Of a stretch of 7,028 nucleotides of DNA, positions 5,007 to 7,028 are shown in pieces (the first letter of the stretch is position 1; every line of letters begins with the position of its first letter). The notes beneath the pieces are model-generated. The model worked only from the letters and a program-made list of their open reading frames with translations. It was not told the origin of the DNA and made no database searches. A program made the translations under genes and the position numbers. The stretch spans positions 1 to 7,028 of the forward strand of contig CALDKP010000272.1 of NCBI GenBank assembly GCA_937898535.1. The letters run 5' to 3'. This DNA is from an uncultured Sphingomonadales bacterium. GTDB lineage: Bacteria > Pseudomonadota > Alphaproteobacteria > Sphingomonadales > Sphingomonadaceae.

Positions 5007-6227
5007 TTATTTAGTCAGCCAGATTTCGCCATAGCCGTTAAAAGCGGGCGCGATCTTGTGTTTCAATTCGCGTTCCGGTGCAAATGCAAGATCTGGGAAG
5101 CGTTGGAACAACAACGGCAAGGCGATTTTCGCCTGCGCCTTGCCTAGCCCTGCCCCCAAGCAATAATGCGCGCCACCGCCAAAAGCGAAATGCTGAATAC
5201 GCGGACGTTCAATATCAAACTTGTGCGGGTCAGGGTTCATTTCAGGATCGAAATGCGCACCAAATAGCGACATGTGAATGGTGTCGCCTTGTTTGATCGA
5301 CTTGTCCGCAACCTCCATGTCTTCATGCGCGCTCCGCAACACCTGCGTAACCGGTGGCTCAACACGCAGAATTTCGTCCATAGCATTGTCATGCAAATCT
5401 GGTCGCGTTCGAAACTTTGCCAACTGCTCAGGATTTTTCAAAAGCTGCACGACACCAGCACCCAACATGTCAGTCGTGGTGGAATTACCCGCAATCAGCA
5501 GCAAACGGATGAGCAGAACGATATCCTGCGTCGTCAGCGTATCCCCCTGCTCCTCCGCCAGCGCCAATCGCGTAATCAAGTCGTCCGACGGATTGGTACG
5601 CCGCGCATCCACTTCGCGGGCAAGATAGTCGGCGAGAACTGTGGTTGATTCCTCGTACAAAGCAGTCTGCTCTTGGGTGCGGAACGGGTTTAACGCCTGC
5701 ATGCATCCCAGCGACCAGCGACGAAAATCTGCGCGGTCGGCGGCGTTAATGCCCAGCAGTTCAGCCATGACTGTCGTCGGCAGAGGCGACCCGAAAAGTT
5801 GGACGAAGTCGAACTCTCCGTCCGTAGCCATAATATCGTCGGCAAGTCCCTGTGCAATTTGTTCAATGCGCGGCAGCAAAGCATCAACCGACCGCTTGTT
5901 AAAAGCCTGCAAAACCAGCGTCCGTTGTCGCTTATGCTCTGGATCATCGAGCATCAGGATGGACAGCTCCTTGCTGTTATTGCCGTACAGGGTTTTGGAA
6001 AAACTGCCTTCATTGGCTTTGCGCGGATCAGCGTTAAGTTCGCGATTTTTGATAAGCTCCGAAACTTCTTTGCCACGCGTCAGGAAATAACGGCCAAGTT
6101 GCTGATCATGATGCACGGGATCGGCAGCACGCAAACGATCCAACGGCACCCACGGCGTTTCGCGATAAACCGGTTCCAATGCCGAAAGCTGATAACCAGT
6201 CGGAAGCGGCAAATCTTCGTCGGACAT
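5007..6227 (-). CDS. Cytochrome P450 (bacterial class I type, soluble)
   Basis: A soluble heme mono-oxygenase of 406 residues, the usual length for bacterial P450s fed by a ferredoxin and its reductase; neither partner is in the window. Motifs in order: helix C HxxxR at 98-102 (HKRQR), helix I AGNSTT at 246-251, helix K ExxR at 285-288 (EILR), a PERF-like RP at 341-342, and the heme loop FGGGAHYCLG at 349-358 with ligand Cys356. The helix I acid normally at (A/G)Gx(D/E)T is Ser249, while Thr250 is kept, so proton delivery may differ. No N-terminal membrane anchor is present. Substrate cannot be told. The start ATG 6227 has GGGG 5 bases upstream and a plausible promoter at 6273-6300. It is the next gene downstream of the rimO remnant on the same strand, 146 bases away, and converges on the DUF1295 gene. 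Confidence 0.96.
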   Translation of the reverse strand: MSDEDLPLPTGYQLSALEPVYRETPWVPLDRLRAADPVHHDQQLGRYFLTRGKEVSELIKNRELNADPRKANEGSFSKTLYGNNSKELSILMLDDPEHKRQRTLVLQAFNKRSVDALLPRIEQIAQGLADDIMATDGEFDFVQLFGSPLPTTVMAELLGINAADRADFRRWSLGCMQALNPFRTQEQTALYEESTTVLADYLAREVDARRTNPSDDLITRLALAEEQGDTLTTQDIVLLIRLLLIAGNSTTTDMLGAGVVQLLKNPEQLAKFRTRPDLHDNAMDEILRVEPPVTQVLRSAHEDMEVADKSIKQGDTIHMSLFGAHFDPEMNPDPHKFDIERPRIQHFAFGGGAHYCLGAGLGKAQAKIALPLLFQRFPDLAFAPERELKHKIAPAFNGYGEIWLTK

Positions 6228-6235
6228 ATTTTCCC

Positions 6236-6275
6236 CAATTGCAAAATGTCAGTATTTGTGAAATTTCAGCAATTG
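6236..6275. promoter_or_regulatory. Operator-like inverted repeats over the P450 promoter
   Basis: CAATTGC (6236-6242) and GCAATTG (6269-6275) are perfect 7-base inverted repeats 26 bases apart. Between them lies a perfect 10-base palindrome, TGAAATTTCA (6259-6268), at the predicted transcription start. The right arm touches the predicted -10 element. This nested symmetry is what a dimeric or tetrameric repressor site would look like, but the region is AT-rich and some symmetry is expected by chance. No regulator gene is adjacent in the window. Confidence 0.4.
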
Positions 6276-6300
6276 ATAGGCATCGCCCCTTATAAGTCAA
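6273..6300 (-). promoter_or_regulatory. Putative sigma-70-type promoter of the P450 gene
   Basis: Reading the - strand, TTGACT (6295-6300) and TATCAA (6273-6278) are separated by 16 bases and match the -35 (5 of 6) and -10 (4 of 6) consensus. The start of transcription would be near 6266 and the leader about 39 bases. The -35 sits inside an inverted repeat, CCCCTT (6286-6291) and AAGGGG (6300-6305), which might be an operator or a small hairpin ending the rimO transcript. Confidence 0.45.
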
Positions 6301-6335
6301 AGGGGTTAAACGGAAATATGATGAAGAAATTTTGC

Positions 6336-6356
6336 GGCGCGGATACCCGTTACGCC
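6336..6356 (-). terminator. Weak hairpin downstream of rimO
   Basis: On the - strand, GGCG and CGG pair with CCG and CGCC around a GTAT loop, with a 3-base TAA bulge on one side. The hairpin is 18 bases beyond the rimO stop and is followed by GCAAAATTTCTT rather than a clean T-run. It may end or protect the rimO transcript, but the evidence is thin. Confidence 0.25.
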
Positions 6357-6373
6357 AATGCAGATGCCCTAAA

Positions 6374-6550
6374 TCAGGCAACAACCCCAAACAGGTCGTG
6401 CTCGTCCGCGTCTTCGATATCGACCTGAACAATGTCACCAGCTTTTAATGTCGGTGCAACGTCACGCAAATAGACATGGCCATCAATTTCAGGCGCATCG
6501 GCTTGCGACCGTCCGGTTGCGCCAACGCTGCCATCTTCATCGGCGTCGCC
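6374..6550 (-). CDS. rimO: C-terminal end (TRAM domain) of ribosomal protein S12 methylthiotransferase RimO, truncated
   Basis: The last 58 residues read as the RimO C-terminus. The run GRSQADAPEIDGHVYLRD corresponds to the strongly conserved GRSKADAPEIDG stretch of RimO, and KAGDIVQVDIEDADEHDLFG to the end of its TRAM RNA-binding domain. RimO is a radical-SAM enzyme that adds a methylthio group to Asp89 of ribosomal protein S12. Its UPF0004 and radical-SAM domains, about 380 residues, should lie to the right on the - strand. Instead homology stops at about 6550 (GDADEDG), and what follows is ribosomal protein L10 on the other strand. The frame happens to stay open to 6748, but those residues (Arg/Gly-rich) are antisense of L10. 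Stop is TGA at 6374-6376. The identification is firm; the break is discussed as a finding. Confidence 0.88.
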   Translation of the reverse strand, partial: GDADEDGSVGATGRSQADAPEIDGHVYLRDVAPTLKAGDIVQVDIEDADEHDLFGVVA

Positions 6551-6562
6551 ACGCCGACGGAG
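6551..6562. other. Junction between rimO remnant and rplJ remnant (probable chimera point)
   Basis: RimO homology on the - strand ends at about 6550 and L10 homology on the + strand starts at about 6563, so the join lies in these dozen bases (acgccgacggag), give or take a few codons. There is no insertion-sequence end, tRNA or obvious long repeat at the join. Base composition changes visibly: mixed or AT-rich to the left, strongly GC-rich with GC-ending codons to the right. Confidence 0.7.
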
Positions 6563-6760
6563 GGCGGCGCCATGGGCGCGACCCCCCTGAATGCGGACGG
6601 CGTCAAGGCACTCGCCACGCTTCCGTCCCTCGATGAACTGCGCGCCAAGATCGTGGGGCTTGTCAATGCTCCCGCGACCAAGATCGCCCAGCTCTCGACT
6701 GCGCCCGCCGCCAAGCTGGCTCGGGTGTTCGGGGCTTACGCCAATCAAGACGCGGCCTGA
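6563..6760 (+). CDS. rplJ: C-terminal part of 50S ribosomal protein L10, truncated at the 5' side
   Basis: Sixty-five residues from GGAMG to the TGA at 6758-6760 match the C-terminal third of alphaproteobacterial L10. They include DGVKALATLPSLDELRAKIVG (given as VKALATLPSLDELRAK), then NAPATKIAQ, APAAKLARVFGAYA and a short acidic/Ala end. L10 anchors the L7/L12 dimers of the ribosomal stalk through its C-terminal helix. The N-terminal rRNA-binding domain, about 100 residues, is missing because the sequence switches to antisense rimO. The frame stays open to an ATG at 6476, but residues before GGAMG (FIGVATPTE and earlier) are antisense of rimO and not L10. rplL follows after 48 bases, the normal rplJL order, so this piece comes from an ordinary ribosomal operon. 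Confidence 0.9.
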   Translation, partial: GGAMGATPLNADGVKALATLPSLDELRAKIVGLVNAPATKIAQLSTAPAAKLARVFGAYANQDAA

Positions 6761-6808
6761 ACCAGGCCTGCAATTCAGTTCGAACCAACAACCTAAGGAT
6801 ATATCACC

Positions 6809-7028
6809 ATGGCTAACCTCGAAAAGATCGTCGACGACCTGTCGGCTCTGACCGTTCTCGAAGCCGCTGAGCTCGCCAAGATGCTCGAAGAAAAGTGGGG
6901 CGTCTCCGCCGCCGCCGCCGTAGCCGTTTCGGCCGCCCCGGCCGGCGCCGCCGCAGCTGTCGAAGAGCAGACTGAATTCACGGTCATGCTGGCCGCCGCT
7001 GGCGACAAGAAGATCGAAGTCATTAAGG
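6809..7028 (+). CDS. rplL: 50S ribosomal protein L7/L12, 5' part
   Basis: ATG at 6809, with AAGGA 9 bases upstream, opens 73 residues that run off the window; the full protein is normally ~125 residues. The N-terminal dimerisation domain (MANLEKIVDDLSALTVLEA, then ELAKMLEEKWGVSA) is complete. The Ala/Pro-rich hinge (SAAPAGAAAA) follows, and the C-terminal factor-binding domain begins with EEQTEFTVML and GDKKIEVIK. L7/L12 recruits elongation and release factors to the ribosome as dimers on L10. Codon use is strongly GC-ended, as expected for a highly expressed gene in a GC-rich sphingomonad. It pairs with the upstream rplJ remnant in the standard order. Confidence 0.97.
   Translation, partial: MANLEKIVDDLSALTVLEAAELAKMLEEKWGVSAAAAVAVSAAPAGAAAAVEEQTEFTVMLAAAGDKKIEVIK

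Noticed and set aside
5799..6428. Long + strand open frame of 209 residues opposite the P450 gene
   Set aside because: It lies antisense to the P450, which has every family motif, and its residues show no domain character or ribosome site.
6476..6562. Extended start for L10 at ATG 6476 giving a 94-residue protein
   Set aside because: The residues before GGAMG are the antisense reading of rimO and do not resemble L10.
6551..6748. Upstream extension of the RimO frame to 6748
   Set aside because: It is antisense to the L10 C-terminus and has no RimO radical-SAM character.
1..7028. CRISPR arrays, tRNA or rRNA genes, insertion sequences, toxin-antitoxin or phage modules
   Set aside because: No regularly spaced repeats, cloverleaf-like segments, transposase motifs or terminal inverted repeats were seen on either strand.

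Overview
The window looks like a short contig from an alphaproteobacterium, most likely a sphingomonad. The clues are the character of RecF, of the L10 and L7/L12 pieces and of the RimO tail, plus a short PspC protein preceded by a tiny hydrophobic ORF. This is a judgement from protein character; no search was run. Both ends cut through genes.

Layout: (a) 2-283 (+) is the 3' end of an unrecognised gene. It converges on recF (289-1347, -), and a strong GCAA-tetraloop hairpin lies across the convergent ends. (b) 1348-1571 is a regulatory stretch with a near-consensus sigma-54 promoter at 1505-1521. It reads into a probable operon on the + strand: a 39-residue hydrophobic peptide (1572-1691), a PspC-domain protein (1728-1904) and a single-domain PilZ protein (1958-2290). 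The first two of these genes are short and easily missed. (c) 2329-6227 holds four genes with a lipid or oxidative flavour: a KAS III-family ketosynthase (-), a divergent PlsC-like acyltransferase (+) overlapping by ATGA a DUF1295/steroid-reductase-like membrane protein (+), and a convergent cytochrome P450 (-) with its own plausible promoter and operator-like repeats. (d) 6374-6550 (-) is only the C-terminal TRAM end of RimO. (e) From about 6563 (+) the sequence is the C-terminal third of ribosomal protein L10 followed by the start of L7/L12.

The strongest anomaly is the RimO/L10 junction at about 6551-6562. Two conserved genes facing apart are both cut internally at the same point, and base composition rises beyond it. 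The simplest reading is a chimeric join (assembly or library), so the rplJL segment should not be assumed to belong to the same genome. The most biologically interesting feature is the sigma-54 promoter in front of the small peptide-PspC-PilZ group. It suggests an envelope-stress unit, in the manner of the Psp response, that may also include a c-di-GMP-binding protein.
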